Positions 8,783 to 17,719 of a stretch of DNA of 64,000 nucleotides are shown here, piece by piece. Origin of the DNA: Neolewinella agarilytica (GTDB lineage: Bacteria; Bacteroidota; Bacteroidia; Chitinophagales; Saprospiraceae). Every line of letters begins with the position of its first letter. Within the stretch, counting starts at the first letter, position 1. The translations under genes were made by a program, and so were the position numbers. The stretch lies in assembly GCF_900110645.1 (NCBI RefSeq), contig NZ_FOFB01000014.1, positions 62,001-126,000 on the forward strand, written 5' to 3'. The notes under the pieces were generated by a model, which had not been told where the DNA came from, made no database searches, and saw only the letters and a list, made by a program, of their open reading frames with translations.

Positions 8783-9658
8783 TCAAGACGCCCGCCGCAG
8801 CCAACCGAAGCTTCGTGTTCCTGGCTGGATGGGCTCCAGATCGGGCAGGGCCAGGTCCTGGTTGCGTTCGAGCTTGGCGGCTTCACCGAGCTGGACGAGG
8901 TAGTTGAGGATGCTGGTTCTTACCTTCTTGAAGTGAGGGTCGGTGTTGAGCGCCTTCTTATTGCGTGGGCGGGCCAGTTCAATCTTATACTCCGGCCCCA
9001 GGCCGGATTTTTCGCCGGGCTCAAGCGGGATGATGCGGTCGGCCATAAAGATGCCTTCGTCTACGTCGTTGGTGATCAGTACGGCGGTGCGTCGGTTCGC
9101 ACTCCAGATCTTGAGAATTTCTTCCTGCAGGTTACCCCGGGTGAGTGCATCGAGGGCACCCAGTGGTTCGTCCATCAGCAGCAGGTCGGGGTCAGTGGCC
9201 AGTACGCGGGCGATGCTGGTGCGTTGCTTCATGCCGCCGGAGAGTTCCTTGGGGCGCTTCTCCGAAGCAGGGGTCAGGTTCACCATTTCGATGAACTTGC
9301 GGATGTGTTCGTCGCGCTTATCCTTCGGCCAGTCGGGGTAAATCTCATTAACCGCCAGGGCTACGTTCTGGTAGACAGTAAACCAGGGCAGGAGGCTGTA
9401 ATTCTGGAAGATGATCCCGCGCTCCGGCGCGGGGCCGGTGATCGGCTCGCCGCGGTAAAGCACTTCTCCTTCAGAAGGAGAGACGAGACCCGTCATCATA
9501 TTTACCAGCGTCGTCTTACCGGAGCCCGTAAAGCCAACAATTGCGAGAAACTCTCCCTCTTCAATCTTGAGGTTGATATTCGACAGTACTTCGGTCTTAT
9601 TGTCACCTTCACCGTACCACTTGGATACGTTGCGGAACTCTATGATTGGAGTGGACAT
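8783..9658 (-). CDS. Second nitrate-type ABC transporter ATP-binding protein (NrtC/D-like)
   Basis: The 291-residue ATPase has Walker A GFTGSGKTT (42-50), signature LSGGM (139-143) and Walker B LLLMDEP (159-165). The position of the switch histidine reads ITNDVDEG, with Asn instead of His, unlike its partner at 7817-8611. With the permease it probably forms a heterodimeric transporter in which one ATP site is altered. The C-terminal extension beyond the usual core (about 240-291) has no recognised domain. It sits between the permease gene and the second ATPase gene in the same operon. Confidence 0.87.
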   Translation of the reverse strand: MSTPIIEFRNVSKWYGEGDNKTEVLSNINLKIEEGEFLAIVGFTGSGKTTLVNMMTGLVSPSEGEVLYRGEPITGPAPERGIIFQNYSLLPWFTVYQNVALAVNEIYPDWPKDKRDEHIRKFIEMVNLTPASEKRPKELSGGMKQRTSIARVLATDPDLLLMDEPLGALDALTRGNLQEEILKIWSANRRTAVLITNDVDEGIFMADRIIPLEPGEKSGLGPEYKIELARPRNKKALNTDPHFKKVRTSILNYLVQLGEAAKLERNQDLALPDLEPIQPGTRSFGWLRRAS

Positions 9659-9665
9659 GGGAGGA

Positions 9666-9772
9666 GTATTGTAGTATTGTAGTAATGTAGTTTTGTAGTA
9701 CTGTAGTAATGTAGGCGGGCAATCTCGTGCGGCAGCCGCTACACTACTACCGACTACATGACTACATTACTA
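9666..9772. repeat. TATTGTAG octamer tandem repeat with inverted second half
   Basis: Positions 9666-9714 are six or so 8-base units of the form TANTGTAG (TATTGTAG, TAATGTAG, TACTGTAG). After a GC-rich spacer, 9738-9772 carries the complementary units (CTACATTA, CTACATGA, CTACACTA). The array fills the gap between the permease gene and the first ATPase gene and could fold into an RNA hairpin. Confidence 0.88.
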
Positions 9773-10861
9773 TTAAGCCAGTGCTTTCTCAAAGGAAACC
9801 GACTGCTGGATGTAGTACATCACCCGGTCCAGCAGGAAGCCGATAAAGCCAATGACGAACATGGCGACGATGATTTTTGCGTTGGAGTCGTTCGCTCCGT
9901 TCTGGAATTCCTCCCAGACGAAAGAGCCGAGTCCGGGGCTCTGTGCCAGCAGTTCAATGGCGATCAGTACCATCCAGGCGACGGAAACGGTAATCCGGAG
10001 GCCCGTAAAAATCAGTGGGATGGCAGAGGGAAGAATGACTTTGAAGATCTTCTTGCCAATGCCCAGTTTGAGTACTTTAGCGACGTTGAGGTAGTCCTGG
10101 TTGACGGAGGAAACCCCTACGCTGGTGTTGACGAGCGTTGCCCACATGGAGCATAGGCCAACACTAACTGCGGAGATCAGGAAAGAAGTGTCCGAGTCAG
10201 AACCGAGCGTAAGCGTCTTCACAATCATGAAAACAAGCAGCAGCCAAACAACGGGAGACACCGGCTTAAACACCTGAATGAACCAGTTAAAGGCCGTGCG
10301 CAGATTTTCATTGAGCCCGATAATGATGCCGATGGGGACGGCAATGAAGAGTGCAATCAAAAAGCCTACGGCGACCGTCTTCAGGCTGGTGAAAATCTGG
10401 TCGACGAAACTCGGCCGGCCGGTGTAAGTGATCAGGTCAAGACCCTGCGCTTTGCGCTGGGCGTTAACGGCAGCTGTTTTAGCCTTAAAGGCGGCTTTGT
10501 CAGCACTAATGACCCGGTGATCAGCCAACAACAGGCTGGAGGCTTTCACCACTTCCGAAGGGGAGGGGAGGGTGTTGGGCTTACAACTAATGTCTCCGGA
10601 GGCAATACAAGCCTTCATTTTTTCAGCCTCTGCGGCTCCTTGTTCGGTCATCACCCGGTCAATCCGACTTTTTGCCTCTACGTTATAGAGATAGGTGGCG
10701 GAGAGCTGCCAGACCAACAGGAAAAGCAGCATGGAAGCCAGGGTAATGCCAGCAGACTTCGCCATGCCGGGAAGCTTAGCCCCCATACCTGACAGGGAAG
10801 GGAGAAAGCGGGTAAGACTGGCCGATTTTGCCGGAGTGGGGGCGGTAGTGGTCTGTGACAT
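9773..10861 (-). CDS. Nitrate-type ABC transporter permease (NrtB-like)
   Basis: The 362-residue inner-membrane protein is a BPD_transp_1 permease. A first helix lies at about 37-58. An unusually long soluble insert follows (about 60-150) with two Cys in KACIASGDISCK. The core helices come next, with the EAA-loop region near LPSAIPLIFTGLRITVSVAW. Usual NrtB/SsuC permeases are about 250-280 residues, so this one carries an extra N-terminal segment. It lies between the binding-protein gene and the ATPase genes, as expected for a nitrate or nitrite importer. Substrate specificity is inferred from the neighbouring nitrate reductase. Confidence 0.85.
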   Translation of the reverse strand: MSQTTTAPTPAKSASLTRFLPSLSGMGAKLPGMAKSAGITLASMLLFLLVWQLSATYLYNVEAKSRIDRVMTEQGAAEAEKMKACIASGDISCKPNTLPSPSEVVKASSLLLADHRVISADKAAFKAKTAAVNAQRKAQGLDLITYTGRPSFVDQIFTSLKTVAVGFLIALFIAVPIGIIIGLNENLRTAFNWFIQVFKPVSPVVWLLLVFMIVKTLTLGSDSDTSFLISAVSVGLCSMWATLVNTSVGVSSVNQDYLNVAKVLKLGIGKKIFKVILPSAIPLIFTGLRITVSVAWMVLIAIELLAQSPGLGSFVWEEFQNGANDSNAKIIVAMFVIGFIGFLLDRVMYYIQQSVSFEKALA

Positions 10862-10930
10862 TATTGTTTGTTTGAGGGTATTTTGAAATTATGGGGTGGG
10901 TAGGGATGCCTGCTTTTTTTAAAGACATCT

Positions 10931-10951
10931 CTTTGCACCTGCGTCAGCGCC
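10931..10951 (-). repeat. Dispersed 20-mer copy (intergenic)
   Basis: On the minus strand this reads GGCGCTGACGCAGGTGCAAA, one base different from the consensus seen elsewhere. It lies in the nrtA-nrtB gap beside the octamer array. Confidence 0.8.
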
Positions 10952-10955
10952 TTAT

Positions 10956-11069
10956 TAGTCAAGTAGTCAGAGAGTCAACTAGTCAAGCAGTCAGGGAGTC
11001 AAGCAGTCAAATAGTCATGTTCGGTAGCGGCTATTGGACTACTTGACTCCCCAGCTATTTGACTACTTA
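10956..11069. repeat. TAGTCAAG octamer tandem repeat with inverted second half
   Basis: Positions 10956-11018 hold about eight 8-base units of the type TAGTCAAG, CAGTCAGG and GAGTCAAC. After TTCGGTAGCGG the complementary units (CTACTTGA, CTATTTGA) run to 11069 and include the stop codon of the nrtA-like gene. The array could form a stem in the operon mRNA between the binding-protein and permease genes. Confidence 0.88.
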
Positions 11070-12434
11070 CTTCGCATCTTTATTACCGATGCTAAAGCTG
11101 TTGATGTAACCGATCGGATCTTTGCCGTCATAAGTAACACCATCGATGAAGTCGGCCGTGGCTGGCTTGTAGCCGTCGGTGTCCGGAATGTCCGAGGCGG
11201 GAATTTTACCTTCTGCAACCAGCGCTTCAGCGGCGCCTCTCCAGAGGTCGGGGCGGTAGACTTCGCGGATTTTCTCATCGTACCATTCACCAACTTTTGG
11301 CTCAGAAATCTGGCCCCAACGACGCATCTGGGTCAGGAACCATACACCGTCAGAGTAGAAGGGGTAAGTAGCGTTGTAGCGGTAGAATACATTGAAGTCA
11401 GGCATCTCGCGCTTGTCTCCTTTTTCGAATTCGAAGGTGCCGGTCATGGAGTTCGCCAGCACGATGGAGTCCGCACCTACGTACTCAGACTTTGCCAGGA
11501 TACCAACGGCAGCGGGGCGGTTGCCGGGCTCGTCCAGCCACTTTCCTGCGCGGATGAGGGCCTTGGTGATGGCTTTGGTCGTGTTGGGGTACTTCTCGGC
11601 AAAGTCTTTGCGCATGGCAAATACTTTTTCCGGGTTATTCTTCCATACGTCAGAGTTGGTCGTAACCGGAACGCCGATGCCTTTAAAGACGGCCTGCTGA
11701 TTCCAGGGCTCTCCCACACAGTAACCATAAATGGTGCCGGCTTCCAGGGTCGCGGGCATTTGAGGTGGCGGGGTAACGGAGAGTAAAACTTCGGCGTCTA
11801 CCTGACCCTGAATGTTGTCAGCGGTATACATGCCCGGGTTTACTCCTGCAGCAGCCAGCCAGTAACGAATCTCGTAGTTGTGAGTAGAAACCGGAAATAC
11901 CATGCCCATCTTGAAGGGCTTGCCCTCTGCGGCATAAGATTCAATAACGGGTTTGAGCGCTTCGGCGCTGATGGGGTGAGCGGGCTTACCGTCCGGGCCT
12001 TTAGGCACGTTGGGCTTCATTTTGTCCCACACATCGTTGGAGACCGTGATGCCGTTGCCATTGAGGTCCATGCTGAATGGGGTGATCAGTTCTGCCTGAC
12101 GACCGAAACCGGCACTGGCGGCGATGGGCTGTCCGGCGAGCATGTGCGCACCGTCAAGCTGTCCGTCGATAACACGATCAAGAATGTTTTTCCAGTTCGA
12201 TTGCGCTTCGACGCTTACGTAGAGGCCTTCGTCTTCGAAGTAACCGAGTTCTTTGGCGATGGCCAGCGGGGCCATGTCCGTCAGTTTGATGAAGCCGAAG
12301 GTTAATTGTGGCTTCTCAATCAATGCGGCGCCAGACGCAGGTGCCGTGGCCGTTGAAGAAGCAGTGGAGGCCGAATCACCGCCACAGGCAGTGAAGAGCA
12401 GGGCCAGGAAAAGTAGTGGGAGTAAATTTTTCAT
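11067..12434 (-). CDS. Nitrate ABC transporter substrate-binding lipoprotein (NrtA-like)
   Basis: The 455-residue protein has a lipoprotein leader with lipobox LLFTACGG (Cys17), then a Ser/Thr/Ala linker (about 19-38). The periplasmic binding domain contains [20 protein letters not shown], typical of the NrtA/CmpA/SsuA group, and an internal [16 protein letters not shown]. It probably captures nitrate or nitrite for the permease downstream. The linker carries a degenerate copy of the dispersed repeat. It lies after the porin gene in the minus-strand operon. Confidence 0.87.
   Translation of the reverse strand: MKNLLPLLFLALLFTACGGDSASTASSTATAPASGAALIEKPQLTFGFIKLTDMAPLAIAKELGYFEDEGLYVSVEAQSNWKNILDRVIDGQLDGAHMLAGQPIAASAGFGRQAELITPFSMDLNGNGITVSNDVWDKMKPNVPKGPDGKPAHPISAEALKPVIESYAAEGKPFKMGMVFPVSTHNYEIRYWLAAAGVNPGMYTADNIQGQVDAEVLLSVTPPPQMPATLEAGTIYGYCVGEPWNQQAVFKGIGVPVTTNSDVWKNNPEKVFAMRKDFAEKYPNTTKAITKALIRAGKWLDEPGNRPAAVGILAKSEYVGADSIVLANSMTGTFEFEKGDKREMPDFNVFYRYNATYPFYSDGVWFLTQMRRWGQISEPKVGEWYDEKIREVYRPDLWRGAAEALVAEGKIPASDIPDTDGYKPATADFIDGVTYDGKDPIGYINSFSIGNKDAK
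12327..12345 (+). repeat. Degenerate copy of the dispersed 20-mer inside the nrtA-like linker
   Basis: GGCGCCAGACGCAGGTGCC resembles the consensus with one inserted base and a 3' mismatch. It encodes part of the linker just after the lipobox (residues about 30-36), a place tolerant of change. Confidence 0.45.
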
Positions 12435-12480
12435 TTTGGTTGGTTTTCCCCGGATTATGCCAGCGGCTTCATCCGGGTTT

Positions 12481-12522
12481 AAAACGCCAAGCGTTTTATT
12501 AAGCCCCTCTCCTCCGGAGAGG
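12481..12522. terminator. Two stacked hairpins between the porin and nrtA-like genes
   Basis: AAAACGC at 12481-12487 pairs with GCGTTTT at 12491-12497 around a 3-base loop. CCTCTCC at 12506-12512 pairs with GGAGAGG at 12516-12522. In the direction of transcription (minus) the first has a short T-rich tail, so it could be a partial terminator or an mRNA processing stem that sets the porin:binding-protein ratio. Confidence 0.5.
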
Positions 12523-12539
12523 AGTTGGGGAGAGGTTTC

Positions 12540-13850
12540 TTATTTCTTTTTCTTCTTCTTTTTCTCTTCTTCGGAGTCAAAGAGTGTCGGCTTAAAGGTG
12601 ATCATCGTCCAGGCCCACTGGTTGAATTTTTCGTTGCCGGCGCGCAGCGTGGTTAGCGTTTCCGTACCGAGAAGTGCGGAAGCACCTACGTGAAGCGTTA
12701 CCGCCGGAGCCAGCTTTTTGACGAAGACAGCATCCAGCTCAAAGCCCATGCTGCTGCCCAGTTCCTGCCCTTCGCCGTCAAGCTGACGGGAGCCGGTCAT
12801 AAACTGGTGGCCGTGTAAGAGAAGCGCTCCTTTACCTACCTTGAACTTCGTCTTCAGGTAGAGGTCAATTACGCCGACATTACCGTTGGCCGGCCCAACG
12901 AAGAAGTAATCCATCAAGCCGTTAAAAGCATGGTTGGTACCGTAATCCGGGCTGAAGTTGGTGATGTCGCTACTGTCGTCGTCATCGTCCTTACCGGAGA
13001 TGTACTCAAAACCCAGGGTGATCGGAGTGGCTTTGGTCGGCAGGGTGGCACTGGCTCCCGCCAGGAAGGCATTGACCTTATTGTCACCAATTTTTCCTGA
13101 CTGGTAGTACAGGTCAGCGGCCAGCATGACCTTGCCCGCTTTGATCCGGGGAATAATGCCAAAGGTCTGTTTGTTGGATACCGTACTGTCGGGGTTCTGA
13201 AGGGTAGCATTCAGAGCCAGCAGGGAGAGGCTCCCCTTTTTGTCGTCAAAGGTCTTGTTGTACCAGGCATACTGTAATGATTTGTAGTTGCCGGCAACGG
13301 AATAGAAGCTCGCGCCCGGTGCCTGAAGATAGGCGGGTTCCAGCCTGTCTTTGTCTGCGTTGAAGGCAAGCCCAACGTGTAGCTTCATCTTCTTTTCAGG
13401 GTCTTCCTTGATAAAGAGTAAAGCATCATGGCGCCGGCCCTGTTGGGCCCATTCCAAGCCGCCGAGGAAGCGCTGGTTGTCATAAGAGATGATCTGACGA
13501 CCGGCTTTCACCGAAAAGGTTTCGTTGACGAAGTATTGCCCCCAGGCTTCGCTGAGGAAGCTGGTGCCCGCGTCTTCCTTGAAAATTTGAGGAACTTCTC
13601 CCCAGATTCTTACGTCCTGAAGGGAAAAACGCATCGCATACTTTTCGTCTTTGAAGTCTACGTTAAGCCGACTACGCTGTTCGGTGAAAAAAGCAGGGTC
13701 GAAGCCGGAAGAGGTCGGTGTCTTGAAACCGTTCCTGAATTCCGTGCGGGGGCGGACCTCTGCGCTCAGCTTAAATTGAGCACTTACTGCCAATGGGCAG
13801 ACAAGTACCAGGGCCAGTAATAATAATGTAGTGAGTGAAGTTCCTTTCAT
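12540..13850 (-). CDS. Alginate-export-like outer-membrane porin, probable nitrate channel
   Basis: The 436-residue protein has a Sec signal peptide ending at VSA-QF, then repeated amphipathic beta strands. The segment AEVRPRTEFRNGF and then EQRSRLNVDF resembles the Alginate_exp/porin family found beside Bacteroidota nitrate transporters. The last strand appears to end in the aromatic of FKPTLF, but the protein continues with an acidic then poly-Lys tail (EEEKKKKKKK). It is first in the operon with NrtA/B/C/D-like genes, which suggests outer-membrane nitrate permeation (inference). I use the internal Met (MKGTSL) as start; the frame could begin 4 codons earlier at 13862. Confidence 0.78.
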   Translation of the reverse strand: MKGTSLTTLLLLALVLVCPLAVSAQFKLSAEVRPRTEFRNGFKTPTSSGFDPAFFTEQRSRLNVDFKDEKYAMRFSLQDVRIWGEVPQIFKEDAGTSFLSEAWGQYFVNETFSVKAGRQIISYDNQRFLGGLEWAQQGRRHDALLFIKEDPEKKMKLHVGLAFNADKDRLEPAYLQAPGASFYSVAGNYKSLQYAWYNKTFDDKKGSLSLLALNATLQNPDSTVSNKQTFGIIPRIKAGKVMLAADLYYQSGKIGDNKVNAFLAGASATLPTKATPITLGFEYISGKDDDDDSSDITNFSPDYGTNHAFNGLMDYFFVGPANGNVGVIDLYLKTKFKVGKGALLLHGHQFMTGSRQLDGEGQELGSSMGFELDAVFVKKLAPAVTLHVGASALLGTETLTTLRAGNEKFNQWAWTMITFKPTLFDSEEEKKKKKKK

Positions 13851-13862
13851 AAAGCAGGACAT

Positions 13863-14145
13863 TAAGAGGAGGGTGAGCGGATAAGGATTAAATAGTGGTT
13901 AAATCGCGCTCCATCGCTTGTATGAATTCCGATGATAAATCAAAAGTAAGTATTTCATTTGTAAACTACGTATTTTTGAGATAAAAATTAAGTATTTTAT
14001 TTCAATTTGCTGCTTATGTACTTATTGTCTACCTTTGTTATGGGCAATAAATACGTAATTGGCGTAGCGAAACATTATCCGTCCCCTTACTCCTTACTCC
14101 TTACTCCTTACTCCTTACCCCCTTACCTCTTACTCCTTACTCCCC
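13863..14145. promoter_or_regulatory. Divergent promoter region of nitrate uptake and nitrate reductase genes
   Basis: For the plus strand, TTTG at 14006-14009 and TACCTTTG at 14030-14037 are 20 bases apart, matching the Bacteroidota -33/-7 pattern. For the minus strand, CAAAAGTA at 13941-13948 gives TACTTTTG, a -7 candidate without a clear -33. The AT-rich core also holds palindromic TACGTA words near 13976 and 14052. The neighbouring NarXL-like pair is a plausible regulator, but I cannot identify its binding site. Confidence 0.6.
14087..14143 (+). repeat. TTACTCC heptamer tandem repeat in the nitrate reductase leader
   Basis: About eight 7-base units, mostly TTACTCC with one TTACCCC-type and one TTACCTC variant, run from 14087 to 3 bases before the ATG at 14146. 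The array therefore occupies the region where a ribosome-binding site would be. No purine-rich Shine-Dalgarno sequence is visible. Confidence 0.92.
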
Positions 14146-17100
14146 ATGCGCACCACTCAAGTCAAGACTACCTGTTCCTATTGTGGCGTCGGCTGCGGCA
14201 TCATTGCCGGAAAAGACGAACGGGGAGGCCTGACGGTGACCGGAGACCCGGATCACCCCGTTAATCAGGGAAAGCTCTGCTCCAAGGGCCGAAACCTTAA
14301 TTACGTAGTGCAGGACCACGCCGACCGCCTCCTCTATCCCGAAATGCGGTTGCACCGCAGCCACCCGCGTAGTCGCGTAACCTGGGAAAAGGCTATGCTT
14401 CGGGCAGCGGCTGTTTTCAAGTCCATTATTGCTAAGCACGGGCCGGACAGCGTTGGCTTCTACGTCTCCGGCCAATGCCTGACCGAAGAATACTATCTGG
14501 TCAATAAGCTCGTCAAGGGCTTCATCGGCACCAACAACATCGATACGAACTCCCGCCTGTGTATGTCATCGGCGGTAGTGGCTTATGCCAAAATGCTGGG
14601 CGAAGACCTGGTTCCCGTCGCTTACGAAGACCTGGAGGAATCCGACTGCCTTTTCGTTGCCGGAGCCAACCCCTCCTGGTGCCACCCCATTCTCTGGCGG
14701 CGGGTGGAAGCACATAAGGCAGCGAACCCGGAGGTGAAAATCATTGTCGTCGACCCCAGAAAAACAGACTCCTGTGCTATTGCTGACCTTCACCTGCAGC
14801 TCATTCCCGGCACCGATGTACTACTTTACCACGCCATTGCCCGGCAGTTATGGAATGATGGCCGGGTAGACCATGACTTCGTTCGTGATCATACGGAAGC
14901 CGGAGAGAACTACGTTCGGATACTGAAGTCCATCAACCTCCGCAAGGCCGCCAAAGCCTGCGGTGTGCCCCTGGAGCAAATTCGCCTGGCGGCTAAATAC
15001 ATCGGTAATGCCAAGGGCTTTATGACCATGTGGGCCATGGGCCTCAATCAGAGCAAGGTTGGCGTCGAAAAGAACGGCGCGCTTATCAATCTTCACCTGC
15101 TAACCGGACAGATCGGCAAACCCGGTGCCGGCCCCTTCAGCCTCACCGGGCAGCCCAATGCTATGGGCGGACGGGAAGTAGGCGGTATGGCCAGCCTGCT
15201 GGCCGCTCATCGGGTGCTGGCGGACCCGGCCGATCGGGCCGAAATTGCCAGCTATTGGGGGGTAGAGGAACTCCCCGCTCAGGCCGGACTATCGGCCACC
15301 CAAATGTTTGAAGCGCTGGAATCAGGAAAGCTGAAGGCCGTATGGGTCATCTGTACTAACCCCGTAGTGAGTATGCCCAATGCCAACCAGGTGGAGCGGG
15401 CGCTGAAGAAGGCAAAATTTGTTGTCGTACAAGACATCAGTAACCGCAGCGAGACGGCGGAGTACGCCGACCTCCTGCTCCCCGCCGCCGGCTGGCTCGA
15501 AAAGCCGGGGACCATGACGAACGCCGAGCGCCGGGTCTCCTACCTGGAGCCACTCGCCAAGCCGCCGGGCGAAGCCCGGCCGGACGCCGACATCCTCTGC
15601 GACTTCGCCCGCCACATGAACTACCCGGGCTTTAACTTCCAGAACGTAAGTGAAATCTATGACGAATACGCCCGTATGACTGCTGGCACCAACATCGACG
15701 TTAGCGGCCTGAGTCACCAGCGTCTTCGTGAGGAAGGAAGCTTTCAGTGGCCGGTACCCAGTGCCGATCACCCGGGGACGCCCCGATTGTTTACGGACCA
15801 TAAGTTCGCCACCCAGAGTGGTCGCGCGCGCTTTATGTCCACCATCAGCCACCTCAAACCTACTCCGGAGCCACCTTCGGACCGGCCCTTCATTCTTACC
15901 ACTGGCCGGCTTCGCGACCAGTGGCACACCATGACGCGAACGGGAAAGGTGGCCCGACTGCGCCGGCATCAGGATCAGCCCCTGTTGGAAATCCACCCGC
16001 TCGATGCTTTTGATCTTCGCTTGCAAGACGATCAGCTGGCTGTCGTTACCTCTTCCTTCGGAGAGGTAAGGGTTAAGGTGAAGCACAGCCGCGCGATCCG
16101 TCAAGGCGTTGTTTTCCTACCCATGCACTGGGGGAAAATTCTCAATGCTAACCGCAGCCGGACGAATAACCTGACCGACGATCAGATCGACCCGCACAGT
16201 AAACAGCCGAATTTCAAGTTTACCTACGTCAATGTTCAGGCTTACCAGAAGCCGGCCGAGCACGTCGTAGTGGTGGGGGCCGGAGCGGCGGCCTTCCGCT
16301 TCGTGTCCAGCTACCGGCAGCGCAATAAAACCGACCGAATTACGGTCATCAGCCGGGAACCCAATGCCTTCTACAACCGGGTGTTGCTACCGGAATACAT
16401 CAGCGACCACCTGCCCTGGGGGAAGCTGGAGAAGATGAACGCCAATCAGGAACGCGATCTCAATTTCGCGCTGCTGACGGAGACGAGTGTCGACCGCATT
16501 GACCGTGATCGCAGAGTAGTCATTACGGATGCGGGAAGAGAGGTAGCCTACGACCGCCTGATCATCGCTACCGGTAGCCGACCCTTCGTCCCTCGTGAGG
16601 TCCCCGTCAAGCTTCCCGGCGTATTCACGATGCGCCGGCGGGAGGATGCGGACAGATTAAAGAATTACCTGAGAGAAACGCAGGATGTTCTTGTCGGGAC
16701 CAACCACGTCCTGATTGTTGGTGGCGGCTTGCTGGGGCTTGAGATGGCTGCCGCCCTGCGCGAAATGGACGTCCATATTACCATTCTGCAGCGTTCCAAC
16801 CGCTTAATGGAAAGACAGCTGGACGCTACTGCCTCCCGACTGCTGGCCGGTGAAGTGGAAGCGCGGGGTATTCAGACTTACTTCCGCAACGAAGTAGACA
16901 CCGTCTTCAGTAAAGAGGGCTCCCGTCAGATGCGGGTAACCCTCAAAAGTGGTAAAGTACTTGATTGTTCCGCCATCGTTTTCGCCATCGGTACGCGGCC
17001 GAACCTGGAGATCGGCCAGGAGGCCGGGCTGGATTGTGGCCGGGGCATCATCGTTGATGATCGCCTGCGGAGCAACGACCCCGCCATCCATGCCATTGGC

Positions 17101-17670
17101 GAAGTGGCCGAGTGGGGCGGGCGGCGCTTTGGCATCACCGCCGCCGCTGAGCAACAAGCCGACGTGCTGGCCAACTACCTGGCCGGAGATCTCAGCGCCA
17201 TTTATTCCGGCTCCGTGCTGATGAATATCCTTAAATTCGAAGCCTTCGACCTGTGTAGCATTGGAGAGGTAAACCCCTCGGCCGATGACAACTCCTACGA
17301 AGAGATCGTCTTTCGCGATACCAGCCAGGGCTACTATAAAAAGTGCATCGTCCGAAATGACCGCCTTGTAGGGGCTATCCTGTTGGGCGACAAAAACGAA
17401 TTCGCCGAGTTCAGAGCCCTGATCGAAGATGGCATCGAGTTATCCGAAAAGCGGCAGGAACTGCTGCGGTCAGGGGAGGCGCGTGAACCATTAGTAGGCC
17501 GGGTAGTCTGCAGCTGCAACAATATAGGAAAGGGTAACCTGACCAAAGCCATTATGGAGGGGAATGATGACTTCAAAGCACTCTGTACGGCCACCGGAGC
17601 GGGGCTTGGCTGCGGCAGCTGTAAGGCGGAGGTTCAGGCTGTCTTAGAAGAAACACTGGTGGCTAAATAG
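14146..17670 (+). CDS. Assimilatory nitrate reductase fused to NirB-like FAD module and BFD iron-sulfur module
   Basis: The 1174-residue protein begins with a molybdopterin oxidoreductase domain. C10, C13, C17 and C45 should bind [4Fe-4S], and C139 (SRLCMSS) is the expected Mo ligand. A molydop-binding domain follows (about 570-690). From about 703 an FAD/NAD(P) module starts with VVVVGAGAAAFRF and has a second Rossmann motif GGGLLGLEMAAAL (about 859), as in NirB. The C-terminus (about 1118-1170) is a BFD-like [2Fe-2S] domain (VCSCNN, then GCGSC). It should reduce nitrate to nitrite in the cytoplasm, probably with NAD(P)H through the fused module. It is divergent from the uptake operon. Confidence 0.9.
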   Translation: MRTTQVKTTCSYCGVGCGIIAGKDERGGLTVTGDPDHPVNQGKLCSKGRNLNYVVQDHADRLLYPEMRLHRSHPRSRVTWEKAMLRAAAVFKSIIAKHGPDSVGFYVSGQCLTEEYYLVNKLVKGFIGTNNIDTNSRLCMSSAVVAYAKMLGEDLVPVAYEDLEESDCLFVAGANPSWCHPILWRRVEAHKAANPEVKIIVVDPRKTDSCAIADLHLQLIPGTDVLLYHAIARQLWNDGRVDHDFVRDHTEAGENYVRILKSINLRKAAKACGVPLEQIRLAAKYIGNAKGFMTMWAMGLNQSKVGVEKNGALINLHLLTGQIGKPGAGPFSLTGQPNAMGGREVGGMASLLAAHRVLADPADRAEIASYWGVEELPAQAGLSATQMFEALESGKLKAVWVICTNPVVSMPNANQVERALKKAKFVVVQDISNRSETAEYADLLLPAAGWLEKPGTMTNAERRVSYLEPLAKPPGEARPDADILCDFARHMNYPGFNFQNVSEIYDEYARMTAGTNIDVSGLSHQRLREEGSFQWPVPSADHPGTPRLFTDHKFATQSGRARFMSTISHLKPTPEPPSDRPFILTTGRLRDQWHTMTRTGKVARLRRHQDQPLLEIHPLDAFDLRLQDDQLAVVTSSFGEVRVKVKHSRAIRQGVVFLPMHWGKILNANRSRTNNLTDDQIDPHSKQPNFKFTYVNVQAYQKPAEHVVVVGAGAAAFRFVSSYRQRNKTDRITVISREPNAFYNRVLLPEYISDHLPWGKLEKMNANQERDLNFALLTETSVDRIDRDRRVVITDAGREVAYDRLIIATGSRPFVPREVPVKLPGVFTMRRREDADRLKNYLRETQDVLVGTNHVLIVGGGLLGLEMAAALREMDVHITILQRSNRLMERQLDATASRLLAGEVEARGIQTYFRNEVDTVFSKEGSRQMRVTLKSGKVLDCSAIVFAIGTRPNLEIGQEAGLDCGRGIIVDDRLRSNDPAIHAIGEVAEWGGRRFGITAAAEQQADVLANYLAGDLSAIYSGSVLMNILKFEAFDLCSIGEVNPSADDNSYEEIVFRDTSQGYYKKCIVRNDRLVGAILLGDKNEFAEFRALIEDGIELSEKRQELLRSGEAREPLVGRVVCSCNNIGKGNLTKAIMEGNDDFKALCTATGAGLGCGSCKAEVQAVLEETLVAK

Positions 17671-17719
17671 GAGGAAAATCCCGTTCGTAGTCTATTTTTA
17701 ATTATCGAAGTTCCAGAAA

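Noticed and set aside
13863-14145. Molybdenum-cofactor or other riboswitch in the nitrate leader
   Set aside because: I could not find a conserved core fold; the leader is dominated by the TTACTCC array.
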